Positions 35,619 through 45,143 of a DNA stretch of 64,000 bases are shown one piece after another. The notes beneath the pieces were generated by a model, which was given only the letters and a program-made list of their open reading frames with translations, had not been told where the DNA came from and made no database searches. The stretch covers positions 169,181-233,180 of the forward strand of contig NZ_JAZLIO010000006.1 of the NCBI RefSeq assembly GCF_045617425.1, written 5' to 3'. Source of the DNA: Carnobacterium_B sp045617425. Lineage in GTDB: Bacteria > Bacillota > Bacilli > Lactobacillales > Carnobacteriaceae. Both the position numbers and the translations under genes were made by a program. How positions within the stretch are numbered: the first letter of the stretch is position 1; every line of letters starts with the position of its first letter.

Positions 35619-36429
35619 GTCAAAAGAAGAGAACAGGATAACAAAAAAAGATTTAAATAAAGTATTCTGGCGCTCTTTCCAAATGGAATTCTCTTGGAAC
35701 TATGAGCGTCAAATGAATATGGCATATGCTTATGCGATGATCCCAATTTTAAAAAAATTATATAAGACTAAAGATGAAATGTCTGGTGCTTTAAAACGCC
35801 ACTTAGAATTTTTTAATACAACACCTCATATTGTTACGTTAATTCTTGGAATTAACGCAGCAATGGAAGAAGAAAATACGTTGGATGAAAAATTTGATGT
35901 AAAGACAATCGATAGTATCAAAACATCTTTAATGGGCCCTTTAGCGGGTATTGGGGATTCATTTTTCTGGGGTACCTTACGTTTAATTGCGACTGGTATT
36001 GGAACATCATTAGCATTACAAGGAAACATTTTAGGACCCATCTTATTTCTATTGATTTTTAATGTACCTCACCTTATTTTACGGTATTTATTTACTAATT
36101 GGGGTTATAAATTGGGAACCGGATTCTTAAAGAAAATACAAAGCAATGGAATGATGGATAGTTTAACTTTAGGGGCTTCAATTATTGGTTTAATGGTTGT
36201 TGGTGCTATGACAGCAACATTAATCGACATTACTATTCCGCTTTCAATTGGTACTGGAGATGGTGCAGTAACTGTACAAAGTATTTTTGATAATATTATG
36301 CCAGGATTATTACCTTTAGGAGCATTTGGAATCGTCTTTTATTTATTGAAAAAAGAGGTTAAGCCATTAATGATTTTAGGTGGAATGGCTGTTGTAGGTA
36401 TCTTAGGATCTTGGATTGGAATTTTTTAG
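35602..36429 (+). CDS. gfrD: Mannose-family PTS EIID (gfr-type operon)
   Basis: The 275-residue EIID protein has SWNYERQMNMAYAYAMIPILKKLY, LKRHLEFFNTTPHIV and SLMGPLAGIGDSFFWGTLR. An in-frame ATG at 35584 exists, but GGGGAGG at 35586-35592 lies inside it and is spaced 9 bases from the ATG at 35602, which I take as the start. With EIIC it forms the channel. Confidence 0.87.
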   Translation: MTKTSKSKEENRITKKDLNKVFWRSFQMEFSWNYERQMNMAYAYAMIPILKKLYKTKDEMSGALKRHLEFFNTTPHIVTLILGINAAMEEENTLDEKFDVKTIDSIKTSLMGPLAGIGDSFFWGTLRLIATGIGTSLALQGNILGPILFLLIFNVPHLILRYLFTNWGYKLGTGFLKKIQSNGMMDSLTLGASIIGLMVVGAMTATLIDITIPLSIGTGDGAVTVQSIFDNIMPGLLPLGAFGIVFYLLKKEVKPLMILGGMAVVGILGSWIGIF

Positions 36430-36439
36430 GAGGGTTATA

Positions 36440-37489
36440 ATGGTAACAATGCTAGATTATATCGTAGAAGAACAAGCTAGTTTAACAACTATTCTTAATG
36501 AATTTAACATTGATAAAAAACAGCTGGTAGACGTAAAACATTGCTTAATTTTAGCAACAGGATCTTCTTACAATGCTTGTTTAGCTGCAAAGTACTATAT
36601 GGAAAGTACGGCATCTATTTATATCGATATCCAAGAGCCTTTCAATTTCTTGCATTATGGAAAAATAGATCCTAAGGTTGATTTAGTAATTGCTGTATCA
36701 CAAAGTGGTAAAAGCACATCAACGATTCAAGCGGTTGAAAAAATAAAAATAGTTGGAAATATTAGAACAATTGCTATCACAAGCGACATTACTAGTCCTA
36801 TTACTAAAGTAGTTGACACTGTCTTTGATTTAAATATGGGGATTGAAAAAGTTGGTTTTGTCACAAAAGGGTATTCAGCAACAGTCTTAAATCTCATGTT
36901 AGTAGCCTTAGAAGTTGCCAAGATATCGTCTTTCTTAACAGTTGAAAAAGTAACACTCGAGCTCAACAATATTCGTTCAGCAGTTATGAGCATTGATAGC
37001 GTGATTGATAAATCTATTAACTTTTTTGAAACTCATAAGCAATCTTTTAAATCAGGACAACGTTTTATTGCAATGGGTTACGGTCCTAACTGGGGTACAG
37101 CAAAAGAATTTGAAACTAAGTTTACTGAAACAGTGAGGAAACCGACACAAGGTTTTGAATTAGAAGCTTATATGCATGGACCTTATCTCGAAGCTAATCA
37201 AAACCATACTCTGTTCTACATTGAAACAAATAACGACTTTATGGAACGTTCGATAGCGTTAAGAAATTATATGAGAAAATATGTTAAAGATTCTTTCACT
37301 ATTACTACAGATAAAAGTGATGATATATATACTTTGGCTTTAGATATAAATGTTAGTGAAAAAATTAGTCCTTTATTACTAATCATTCCTTTCCAATATC
37401 TGGCTTATCAAATTGCGACAGTCCAAGGAATAGATTTAAATGAAAGAATTTTTGACGATTTTGATGAAGTATTAAAAAGTAAAATATAA
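36440..37489 (+). CDS. gfrE: SIS-domain deglycase/isomerase, GfrE-like
   Basis: The 349-residue protein has two SIS (sugar isomerase) domains like the C-terminal half of GlmS: LATGSSYNACLAAKYYME and VIAVSQSGKSTSTIQA in the first, AMGYGPNWGTAKEFETKFTET and GFELEAYMHGPYLE in the second. In gfr operons of Salmonella and enterococci the matching gene encodes glucoselysine-6-phosphate deglycase. The frame extends upstream to a TTG at 36416, but AGGAGG at 36428-36433 points to the ATG at 36440. Confidence 0.78.
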   Translation: MVTMLDYIVEEQASLTTILNEFNIDKKQLVDVKHCLILATGSSYNACLAAKYYMESTASIYIDIQEPFNFLHYGKIDPKVDLVIAVSQSGKSTSTIQAVEKIKIVGNIRTIAITSDITSPITKVVDTVFDLNMGIEKVGFVTKGYSATVLNLMLVALEVAKISSFLTVEKVTLELNNIRSAVMSIDSVIDKSINFFETHKQSFKSGQRFIAMGYGPNWGTAKEFETKFTETVRKPTQGFELEAYMHGPYLEANQNHTLFYIETNNDFMERSIALRNYMRKYVKDSFTITTDKSDDIYTLALDINVSEKISPLLLIIPFQYLAYQIATVQGIDLNERIFDDFDEVLKSKI

Positions 37490-37508
37490 AAAAAGGGGAA
37501 ATAAAAAG

Positions 37509-38504
37509 ATGCTAAAATTTGACGAACCTAAATTAGTTAATAGTGTGAATGGAACTTTAAAATTACGAAGTGAAGTAGAAAAAATAGTAGATGAAGTCTG
37601 GGAAAAAGGCTTTGATAGCATCTACTATCTAGGAATTGGGGGGACTTATGCATCTAGCATGCAAGCTGTTACTTATATCAATGGTAAAAGTAATTTGCCC
37701 GTGTATGTTCAACATGCAGCTGAATATTATACAACAGGCAACAAACGCTTAACGGATAGATCAATAGTCATATTATCTTCAGTAACAGGTACGACTCAAG
37801 AAGTTGTAAAGGCAGTTAAAGAAATCAAAGAACTAGGTGCTACGATTATTTCTTTTGTAGATTTACCAAACACTCCTTTAGCAGATATGGGTGACTACTT
37901 AATCAGTTACCCAGAGAATGAACAATTGAAGTTTTTTATGGCGGCAGATCGATTCATGTACCGTAATGGAGAATTTGATGATTATGAAGACTATTATAAA
38001 GAATTAGAAGTACATTTGGCTATTGGATTAGTAGAAGCTGAAAAATCAGCAGACGATTTTGGTCGTGAATTTGCTGAAAAACATAGGCACGATGATATGC
38101 ATTACTTTATTGGCGCAGGTAACCAATGGGGAGGAGTCTATTCTTATGCAATGTGTTATTGGGAAGAACAGAGTTGGTTGCCTTCAAAATCAATCCATGC
38201 AGCTGAGTTCTTACATGGGACATTAGAGATCGTGGAAGAAACAACTCCAGTTACGTTATTCATCGGTGAAGACGAACAGCGTTCATTATCTGAACGGGTA
38301 GCTAAATTATTGCCTCGTATTTGTGCGAATTATACGATCATTGACTCGAAAGATTATGCTTTAGAAGGAATTAGTGAAAAATATCGCGGTCGACTTTCAC
38401 ATTTGGTGGCACACTGTGTGACTCAACGAGTTGATGCACATGTTGAAAAACTTAACTGTCATCCTTTAGACATTCGTCGTTACTACCGTCAATTTGAGTA
38501 TTAA
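37509..38504 (+). CDS. gfrF: Fructoselysine-6-phosphate deglycase, FrlB/GfrF-like
   Basis: This 331-residue double-SIS protein begins with YYLGIGGTYASSMQAV and has SSVTGTTQEVVKAVKEIKELG; the second half contains the FrlB-like SIHAAEFLHGTLEIVEE and ends in the characteristic HPLDIRRYYRQFEY. FrlB enzymes split fructoselysine 6-phosphate into lysine and glucose 6-phosphate. It is the last gene of the operon. An enzyme for a different amino-sugar adduct is possible. Confidence 0.8.
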   Translation: MLKFDEPKLVNSVNGTLKLRSEVEKIVDEVWEKGFDSIYYLGIGGTYASSMQAVTYINGKSNLPVYVQHAAEYYTTGNKRLTDRSIVILSSVTGTTQEVVKAVKEIKELGATIISFVDLPNTPLADMGDYLISYPENEQLKFFMAADRFMYRNGEFDDYEDYYKELEVHLAIGLVEAEKSADDFGREFAEKHRHDDMHYFIGAGNQWGGVYSYAMCYWEEQSWLPSKSIHAAEFLHGTLEIVEETTPVTLFIGEDEQRSLSERVAKLLPRICANYTIIDSKDYALEGISEKYRGRLSHLVAHCVTQRVDAHVEKLNCHPLDIRRYYRQFEY

Positions 38505-38529
38505 AACTTTTTAGTGTATCTTATATACT

Positions 38530-38567
38530 TGCTCATTGCCATTATTAAGATGTCAATGAGCATTTTT
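38530..38567 (+). terminator. Terminator of gfr-type operon
   Basis: TGCTCATTG-CAT pairs with ATG-CAATGAGCA followed by T5, just after gfrF. Confidence 0.75.
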
Positions 38568-38740
38568 GCTTAAATAAAAAATAGTGTATAAAACTAATAT
38601 AATACGGTAGTACTAAATAATTTTAAGACATCTATTGCAGAAATGTAAAAAATACATTCTTCATTTTGTTGAATGAATATAAGAAGAAAGAAATGATGGA
38701 TATGCTATAATTAACTAATAATCGAAAAGGTGGTATCCTG

Positions 38741-39319
38741 ATGAATACGAAAGACGTATTGCTTTTATTGACTGATAAATGGGCGGATTGGGAAGCTTCG
38801 TATGCTATTGCTGAAGTAAATTCTGTTCCACACTATTCAGTAAAAACGATTGCTTTAGATAAAGAGTCAAAGGCTTCTATTGGTGGAATACGCGCTGAAA
38901 TTGATCTTTCAATTGAAGAGTATACTGATTTAAAGAATTTGGCTATGGTCATCTTACCAGGTGGATTTTCATGGCAAGATAATCGATATGAAGAAATTGC
39001 TCATTTTATTAAGCAGGTTCATGACCAAAACATTCCAATAGCAGCAATTTGTGGAGCAACTGTTTTTCTTGGCAGTCATGGATTACTGAATCAAGTTAAA
39101 CATACTGGGGACAGTTTTGATTTTTTTGAAGCGCAAGATGAATATAAGGGATCATCAAATTTTCTGGAGTCACAAGTGATTCGGGATAAAAATATCATCA
39201 CCGCAAATGAAACAGCTGCAGTTGAGTTTGCTTATGAAATATATCAACTGTTGGAAATTGATGAACCAAAAGAGTTAGAAGCTTGGTACGATAATTTTAA
39301 AAATGGGTTTGTCAGATAG
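38741..39319 (+). CDS. DJ-1/PfpI family protein
   Basis: The 192-residue protein has the class I glutamine amidotransferase-like fold of DJ-1/PfpI: opening DVLLLLTDKWADWEASY, MVILPGGFSWQ, the nucleophile elbow AAICGATVFLG with its Cys, and the later THTGDSFDFF-like region KHTGDSF. Such proteins act as stress-related proteases, glyoxalases or chaperones; the activity is not clear from sequence. Single gene, AAAGGTGG upstream. Confidence 0.85.
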   Translation: MNTKDVLLLLTDKWADWEASYAIAEVNSVPHYSVKTIALDKESKASIGGIRAEIDLSIEEYTDLKNLAMVILPGGFSWQDNRYEEIAHFIKQVHDQNIPIAAICGATVFLGSHGLLNQVKHTGDSFDFFEAQDEYKGSSNFLESQVIRDKNIITANETAAVEFAYEIYQLLEIDEPKELEAWYDNFKNGFVR

Positions 39320-39346
39320 AAAAAATTTTAAAAACTTGAGAATAGG

Positions 39347-39385
39347 AAAACGGATGGCAGCTTAAATGCGACCATCCGTTTTTTA
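39347..39385. terminator. Bidirectional terminator
   Basis: AAAACGGATGG pairs with CCATCCGTTTT, with A- and T-runs on both sides, between convergent genes. Confidence 0.8.
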
Positions 39386-39406
39386 CTTTTGTCGTATAAT
39401 CGTAAA

Positions 39407-41038
39407 TTAATCACTTAAACGAGACCAGAAGCGTTTGTTGTACCATTTTACAGTACCAACACATGCCATAATTGGGATAGCAGCTGTTAACACAGAGACA
39501 ATTGTTTGCCAGATAGGAGTTAAGTTATTTAATAAGAAGCCAATAAGTAGAATAGATAATAGTCCGATAATGAGTGAAATAAAAAGACTAACAAATTGAA
39601 TGAATGCTCCTCCTCTGTTGAATAATTCTGTAAGATTCTGCCATTCCAAATATAATAGACGGAAATCACGAGCAAAGTAATAGTGACAGAGTATGAAAAT
39701 CCCGATGATTATTCCAGCTAAAAACAGTACTCCCAAAAGTAAAGGTAGTTTTGCAATGAAAATAAAGACTATCCCTAAAATAAGAGGGAGAAGAGCTTCC
39801 GCTACAAAAGCGAATAAAAATTTCTGCTTTAAGTAGTTTTTCATCGAAAAAGGTAAGGATTTTAGGTACATAAAGTTTTCTCTATCTAGTGAGATAATAA
39901 CACCAACAATAGAAGTCGAACTCAATGTAAGAAAAGCATAGGCGAATCCTGCAAAGAGAAACAAAGCCCAATAGTGCAAAGTCATATCTCCTAAATAAAT
40001 CCCATTTGTAAAAATTGGACCTAATAGTATGATGATAGGAAAAACAATACTTGAACTCAAATGTTGCATGATAAGTGTACCATCTTGAATAAGTCCAAAG
40101 TTATATTTCCATAAGGTTCGATTAACAGAAACGGAAGGTTTTTCTAAACCAATTGAGTTGTCTTTTTTTTTGTTTTTTGCCTTTTTTTGTCTATCTCTTA
40201 CATCCAATTCTTCTTCCCGATAAAATCCGGGTACGGCCCATTTAAATACAATCATCGCTAAAAAAGCTAGTAGCGCAATCCATAAGGTGATACCAAACCA
40301 AGCATTCAAGTTGAGTGGATTCAATAAGACCTGATGGAAGTATTGAACAAAAGGAATCACTCGATAGTCAGGTAAGACTTGGCCATAGGGAATATCAGCT
40401 TCTTGATCCATGGAAGAGAAAAAAAGGATGACAGCCGTCATTCCTAAACTAGACAAAGTATAAAGAGTCGTTGTGACAGCTTGTTTATTCTTTCTGAACA
40501 CTGCTAGTTTGGTAATCAGATGAACCAAAACCACTGAAAAGAAAAAAACCACCACTATCAGTAATAGAAATAAAAACAAGGAAACGGTAATAGTGATGAG
40601 GATAGACTGACCAGCATCCTGTCCTAACAGAATAAATAAAGATAAGATTGGAATCAAGTACGGTAATATCATTAGTGCAAGGACAGCCAATTTAGCAGTG
40701 AAAACTTCACTCCCTTTGAAAGGCAGTGGAAGATAATGAATGAGATCTTTTGACTCATAAAATAAATTATAAACTAAATAAAACCCTTGTAGGACAGCCA
40801 TGACAATGAACATCACAATATAAGTAGAAAACATACCAGGATACTGAGTAAAATCTATGAAAAAAAACATAAAACTATACAGTAGAAAAAATATAAACAA
40901 CATAAGACCACTTTGCAAAAGAACGGCGATGTATGGTGGAGATGAAGATGCCGTCCTTTTTTTCTCGACCATATGAGGATTAGCAGAAACCAAATTTACT
41001 TTAGCCAGCTGTTTGATATGTTGCAGCCGCACTCTCAT
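39407..41038 (-). CDS. ABC-2 type transporter permease
   Basis: The 543-residue membrane protein has about twelve hydrophobic segments and a central cytoplasmic Lys-rich loop (REEELDVRDRQKKAKNKKKDNS). Its size and pattern fit the large Firmicute ABC permeases annotated as putative ABC exporters (related to EcsB/YtrC-like groups). It overlaps the ATPase gene by four bases. The substrate is unknown. Confidence 0.78.
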   Translation of the reverse strand: MRVRLQHIKQLAKVNLVSANPHMVEKKRTASSSPPYIAVLLQSGLMLFIFFLLYSFMFFFIDFTQYPGMFSTYIVMFIVMAVLQGFYLVYNLFYESKDLIHYLPLPFKGSEVFTAKLAVLALMILPYLIPILSLFILLGQDAGQSILITITVSLFLFLLLIVVVFFFSVVLVHLITKLAVFRKNKQAVTTTLYTLSSLGMTAVILFFSSMDQEADIPYGQVLPDYRVIPFVQYFHQVLLNPLNLNAWFGITLWIALLAFLAMIVFKWAVPGFYREEELDVRDRQKKAKNKKKDNSIGLEKPSVSVNRTLWKYNFGLIQDGTLIMQHLSSSIVFPIIILLGPIFTNGIYLGDMTLHYWALFLFAGFAYAFLTLSSTSIVGVIISLDRENFMYLKSLPFSMKNYLKQKFLFAFVAEALLPLILGIVFIFIAKLPLLLGVLFLAGIIIGIFILCHYYFARDFRLLYLEWQNLTELFNRGGAFIQFVSLFISLIIGLLSILLIGFLLNNLTPIWQTIVSVLTAAIPIMACVGTVKWYNKRFWSRLSD

Positions 41039-41814
41039 CCTCTCCTTTCTGGAGAAGCCAAATCAATCTCGCTGCTAGGTTGTTCTTCTTCCGCTGGAGT
41101 TTTCCCTGCCATTTTCAAATAAATCGTCTCCAGTGATTGGTCTTCATTTTCCGCTTGCAGTTCCTCAACCGTTCCATCATACAAAATCTCACCATTCTTG
41201 AGTATCGCAATATGGTCGCAAAGTTGCTGTGCTACTTCTAATACATGAGTGGAGAACAACACAGTATGCCCTTTTGCTGCATGTTGCCTCATTAATTCTT
41301 TCAAATCATAGGCTGCTTGTGGATCTAATCCCGTCATTGGCTCATCCAACACCCAGATTTCTGGATCGGATAGTAAGGCACCTATAACAAAAGTTTTTTG
41401 ACGCATCCCATGTGAAAAAGAACTAATCATACTAGCCTGATTTTCCACCATATCGAATAAATTCATTAACTTTAATAGTTGTTTGTCTTGTTCTTCTTCG
41501 GGAATTTCGTAAGCAACAGCAATCAAATCCCAATATTCCATAGCTGATAAAAGTAAGAACATATCCGGAGAGTCGGGAACATAACCGATTTTCTTTTTTA
41601 TAGCAAGACGGTTAATTGCAATATCTTCTCCATCCACCAAAATAGTGCCTTTGCTTGGTTCAATGATACTAACTAACGATTTGATGGCGGTCGATTTTCC
41701 AGCACCGTTATGTCCAATTAAACCAAAAATTTCTCCTGAACGGATAGTAAAAGAGACTTCTTTTAATGCATGTTTACTGTTATAGGATTTTGAAACAGTT
41801 TTGAATTCTATCAT
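41035..41814 (-). CDS. ABC transporter ATP-binding protein
   Basis: The 259-residue ATPase has Walker A GHNGAGKST, signature FSHGMRQKTFVIGALL, Walker B IWVLDEPMTGLDPQ and switch FSTHVLEVAQQLCD. The EcsA-like signature FSHGM and the linked large permease make an export or membrane-homeostasis pair. It is the first gene of the leftward operon; its ATG has AAGGAGA upstream. Confidence 0.85.
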   Translation of the reverse strand: MIEFKTVSKSYNSKHALKEVSFTIRSGEIFGLIGHNGAGKSTAIKSLVSIIEPSKGTILVDGEDIAINRLAIKKKIGYVPDSPDMFLLLSAMEYWDLIAVAYEIPEEEQDKQLLKLMNLFDMVENQASMISSFSHGMRQKTFVIGALLSDPEIWVLDEPMTGLDPQAAYDLKELMRQHAAKGHTVLFSTHVLEVAQQLCDHIAILKNGEILYDGTVEELQAENEDQSLETIYLKMAGKTPAEEEQPSSEIDLASPERRG

Positions 41815-42005
41815 TTAGGCATTCTCCTTATGTTTATCATTCGTTCTGTTAATTACATAACACGTTTTTTTTATTATATCAAAAGCCCTTACTAAAATGA
41901 ACTATACAAAAAAAGAAATTATTTTCTTGGAAATAAAAAGTGATTTTTGCTTTATACTTAATAATATGGTTTATTAAAGTTAGAAACAGTTAGGAGTGGT
42001 AATGT

Positions 42006-42926
42006 ATGCAAAAGAAGGTTTATGTTCTTTTCTTAGTTATCTTGTTAAGCATTATAGTCATGGGTTGTGGAAACCGTGAAAACACTAAATCAATTAGTGA
42101 AAATCAAACAGCTAATGAGGAACAGTCAACCAATACAAGTGAAAAAATAAGTTCCAAAATTGATTCTTCAGATCCATTAACGACCAATCAAACGGCAGTT
42201 CCGACGCTTTTTATCCATGGTTATGGAGGAACAGCAGGCAGTTTTAACGGAATGCTTTCTCGATTTGAAGAAAATAGATGGGGAAAGAGGGAATTAACAC
42301 TAACCGTTCAGCCGGATGGTATTATTTCTGAAATTGGTGAATGGAAAAATGAATCAAATAATCCAATGATCCAAGTGTTGTTTGCAGATAATAAGAATAA
42401 TGAATGGAATCAAGCAGAGTGGATCAAAGATGTTTTAACTTATTTAAAGACTGTGTATCAAATAAATGAATTTAACTTAGTTGGGCACTCTATGGGCGGA
42501 GTAAGTAGTTTTCGCTATCTAGTCACATATGGAAATGATAAAACATTGCCGGTAATCACTAAATTTGTAGCGATAGGCGCTCCCTTCAATGACTTTGTAT
42601 CAGGTAATGAAGAGCAATCCTTGAATGATTTAAAGCAAAGTGGTCCTTTAGTAACTAGCGAACGGTATAGTGATTTTACTACAGGAATCAAACAATACCC
42701 TAGAATGACTAAAATGTTAAACATCGTTGGAAATCTGCAAGATGGGTCAGAAGGAGATGGAACAGTTTCGATTAGAAGCGGGTTGTCCATTGGTTATTTA
42801 ATGCAAACAACTGAACTGAGTTATCGTGAGGAAATCGTTACTGGATCACAGACTTCTCATATTCAACTACATGAAAATACGCAAGTAGATAAGTTAGTTG
42901 CTGACTTTATATGGAGTACTCCTTAA
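42006..42926 (+). CDS. DUF915 alpha/beta-hydrolase lipoprotein
   Basis: The 306-residue protein has a lipobox (IVMGC) after a hydrophobic stretch, a Ser/Thr/Asn-rich linker, then an alpha/beta-hydrolase domain: TLFIHGYGGTAGSFNGML (oxyanion region), nucleophile elbow LVGHSMGGVSS, and SHIQLHEN carrying the likely catalytic His. This is the DUF915 family of surface hydrolases of lactic acid bacteria; the substrate is unknown. Confidence 0.85.
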   Translation: MQKKVYVLFLVILLSIIVMGCGNRENTKSISENQTANEEQSTNTSEKISSKIDSSDPLTTNQTAVPTLFIHGYGGTAGSFNGMLSRFEENRWGKRELTLTVQPDGIISEIGEWKNESNNPMIQVLFADNKNNEWNQAEWIKDVLTYLKTVYQINEFNLVGHSMGGVSSFRYLVTYGNDKTLPVITKFVAIGAPFNDFVSGNEEQSLNDLKQSGPLVTSERYSDFTTGIKQYPRMTKMLNIVGNLQDGSEGDGTVSIRSGLSIGYLMQTTELSYREEIVTGSQTSHIQLHENTQVDKLVADFIWSTP

Positions 42927-42979
42927 ATAATGAATAGAGTTAAGGGGGATGACCTAAACAGATAGAGGGGTGTAGTCAT

Positions 42980-43522
42980 ATGCAATTTATTATTTTATTA
43001 CGAGGAGTCAATGTTGGAGGAAAAAATCGAGTTCTAATGAGTGATTTGAAACAGTATCTAGTCAATGCTGGATTTACAAGTGTCAGATCTTATATTAATA
43101 GCGGTAATTTGATTGTTGAAAGTGAAAAAGACAGTGAACAGGATGTTTTAGAAAAATGTCAAAAAATCTTATCGGATCACTTTTCTTATCCCATTAAAGT
43201 CGTGATTATTTCTGATGAAAAGTATCAAGCAGCATTAGCAAGTATTCCATTTTGGTGGGGAGAAGATGAAGACTACAAGCACAATGCTTTGTTTTTATTG
43301 CCTTCAGTGAATAAAAAAGAAATTGTTGAACTCTTATCGTCTATTGAAACCACCTATGAAAAAATCTATATTGGAGAACATGTTATCTTTTGGTCCTCCT
43401 CTTTTAAACAAAATTACAGTAAGACCTATTATTCAAAATTATCCAGTCAACCTTTCTATAAAAAGGTAACAATCAGAAATCGAAATACAACCCTTAAACT
43501 GCGTAAACTTTTAGAGAATTAG
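42980..43522 (+). CDS. DUF1697 family protein
   Basis: The 180-residue protein matches DUF1697 from its first residues (IILLRGVNVGGKNRVLMSDLKQ) through YINSGNLIVESEKD and the C-terminal TIRNRNTTLKLRKLL. Function is unknown. AGAGGGGTG precedes the ATG, 53 bases after the hydrolase gene. Confidence 0.85.
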   Translation: MQFIILLRGVNVGGKNRVLMSDLKQYLVNAGFTSVRSYINSGNLIVESEKDSEQDVLEKCQKILSDHFSYPIKVVIISDEKYQAALASIPFWWGEDEDYKHNALFLLPSVNKKEIVELLSSIETTYEKIYIGEHVIFWSSSFKQNYSKTYYSKLSSQPFYKKVTIRNRNTTLKLRKLLEN

Positions 43523-43700
43523 CAGGCAACTGTGTAAGGAGAGCTTTTTTCTAACCATAGTAGAAAGTGTATTCATGAAAATGAAGTTAAGACTTTTACT
43601 CAGCCTTGTATTCTTTAGTGGTTCACATTTATATAAAAAAAACGTAAAATAAACTGAATGGTTAGATGGTTCAATCAACAAACTAGTGGAGTGTGAGTAA

Positions 43701-44645
43701 ATGAAAAGAAAAATAGGGATAGGTTTAGTTGTTTTGGTGGCTTTGGTTATTATTGGATTAGGATTTGCTGGGAATTATTTTTATGATCTAGCGGTAGCCA
43801 TAAATCCAAAAGACTTTATAGAAGCAACAGATGTGGATGGAGATTACGACCCTGAAGATCCATGGTTGGAAGAAAAGAGATGGTACGGTGAGGTAGAGCG
43901 TGAAGAAGTTTCGATTGAGTCAGCTGATGGATTAAATCTTTCTGGGGTTTACATTGAAAGCGAATCTGCTTCTAAAAAAGTAGCCATTTTGGCCCATGGG
44001 TATGCAGGCAACCTAGAACAAATGGCACCGTATGTTAAATTGTACCATGACATGGGGTTTAACGTACTTGTGCCAGACGCTCGTGGACATGGAAAGAGCG
44101 AAGGGAATTATATCGGCTTTGGCTGGCATGAACGAAAAGACTACTTGCAGTGGATCCAATTGATGATCGATAAAGTAGGCACAGATGCTGAATTAGCCTT
44201 GTTTGGAATCAGTATGGGCGGAGCCACGGTAATGAATGTCAGTGGAGAAGATTTGCCGGATAATGTTAAGGTAATTGTAGAAGATTGTGGGTATAGCTCT
44301 TTAAACGGCGAGCTGGCATATCAATTGAACGATATGTACGGTTTACCTGAATTTCCATTGATTCCAGTTACCAGTTTAGTGACAAAAGTTCGTTCTGGAT
44401 ATTGGTTTGGAGAAGCTGATACAGTAGAACAAATAAAAAAGAATAAAGTTCCGATGCTTTTTATCCATGGGGCAGAAGATACATTTGTGCCGACGAACAT
44501 GGTGTATGATGTATATGAAGCTAACTCATCTCCTAAAGAGTTATATATTGCACCTAACGCTGATCATGCGGATTCCTACGTGCAAAATAAAGAAGCTTAT
44601 AAACAAAAAGTCCAAGAGTTTGTGTTTGAGTATATTGGAAGTTAA
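43701..44645 (+). CDS. Membrane-anchored alpha/beta hydrolase
   Basis: The 314-residue protein has one N-terminal membrane span (about residues 5-27) and no lipobox. The hydrolase domain shows AILAHGYAGNLEQM, DARGHGKSEGNYIGFGWHERKDYLQW, nucleophile elbow LFGISMGGATVM, and HGAEDTFVP...NADHADSY with the catalytic Asp and His. It resembles the YqkD-like cell-surface hydrolases of Firmicutes; the substrate is unknown. Confidence 0.85.
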   Translation: MKRKIGIGLVVLVALVIIGLGFAGNYFYDLAVAINPKDFIEATDVDGDYDPEDPWLEEKRWYGEVEREEVSIESADGLNLSGVYIESESASKKVAILAHGYAGNLEQMAPYVKLYHDMGFNVLVPDARGHGKSEGNYIGFGWHERKDYLQWIQLMIDKVGTDAELALFGISMGGATVMNVSGEDLPDNVKVIVEDCGYSSLNGELAYQLNDMYGLPEFPLIPVTSLVTKVRSGYWFGEADTVEQIKKNKVPMLFIHGAEDTFVPTNMVYDVYEANSSPKELYIAPNADHADSYVQNKEAYKQKVQEFVFEYIGS

Positions 44646-44666
44646 TTTGATACTAGTAAATAATAG

Positions 44667-44708
44667 AGGACCTCAAAAGTTATATTTAATTTTTGGGGTC
44701 CTATTTTT
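44667..44708 (+). terminator. Terminator after membrane-anchored hydrolase gene
   Basis: AGGACCTCAAAA pairs with TTTTGGGGTCCT (one G-U), then T5. Confidence 0.75.
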
Positions 44709-44759
44709 AGTAATTTTTTAAGGATAGATAGTTCATTATTGGGGAAATTTTGGATTTAA

Positions 44760-45086
44760 GTTATATTATATGAAAAGGATTTAAGAGAAGCGAACTTTGT
44801 ATTGACTAGTCGAAAAGATGTCTCAACAAAAACAGATAACTTAGCTTATGGTTGAAAAATTGAATGATTAGATAGAGTAGAATCACTTGAAAATACAGAT
44901 GGGAAAGTTGCTATTATTCTTAAATTAAAACAAATTGGAGATGTTTCGCCTATTGTATTCAATGTAGCAGAAGATGGCGTTTTCGTACATTCCTTGTCGC
45001 ACTTTATCAATCATTTAGTAGTTACATTAGATAAAAAAATAGAACTAGTATATAGTTTCTTTATTTTGGAACAGGAAGAAAATTAA
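44760..45086 (+). pseudogene. Decayed open frame with two in-frame TGA codons
   Basis: A single frame from 44760 to the TAA at 45084-45086 reads as plausible protein (VLTSRKDVSTKTDN, then ENTDGKVAIILKLKQIGDVS and VFNVAEDGVFVHSLSHF) but has no usable start and is cut by TGA at 44853-44855 and 44865-44867. Both TGAs are one base from TGG, and Trp would fit. The two stops 12 bases apart and the missing start indicate a gene remnant. I do not recognise the family. Without it, the 44709-45143 interval would hold nothing. Confidence 0.5.
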
Positions 45087-45143
45087 AAATAAGTATAGCT
45101 TATAATAGGCAAGAATTGAAATTTATTCACAAGGAGGAACACT

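Noticed and set aside
44853..44867. TGA recoding as Trp or selenocysteine
   Set aside because: All intact genes in the window use TGG for Trp and none needs TGA read-through; no start codon or SECIS-like structure is seen. Gene decay is simpler.
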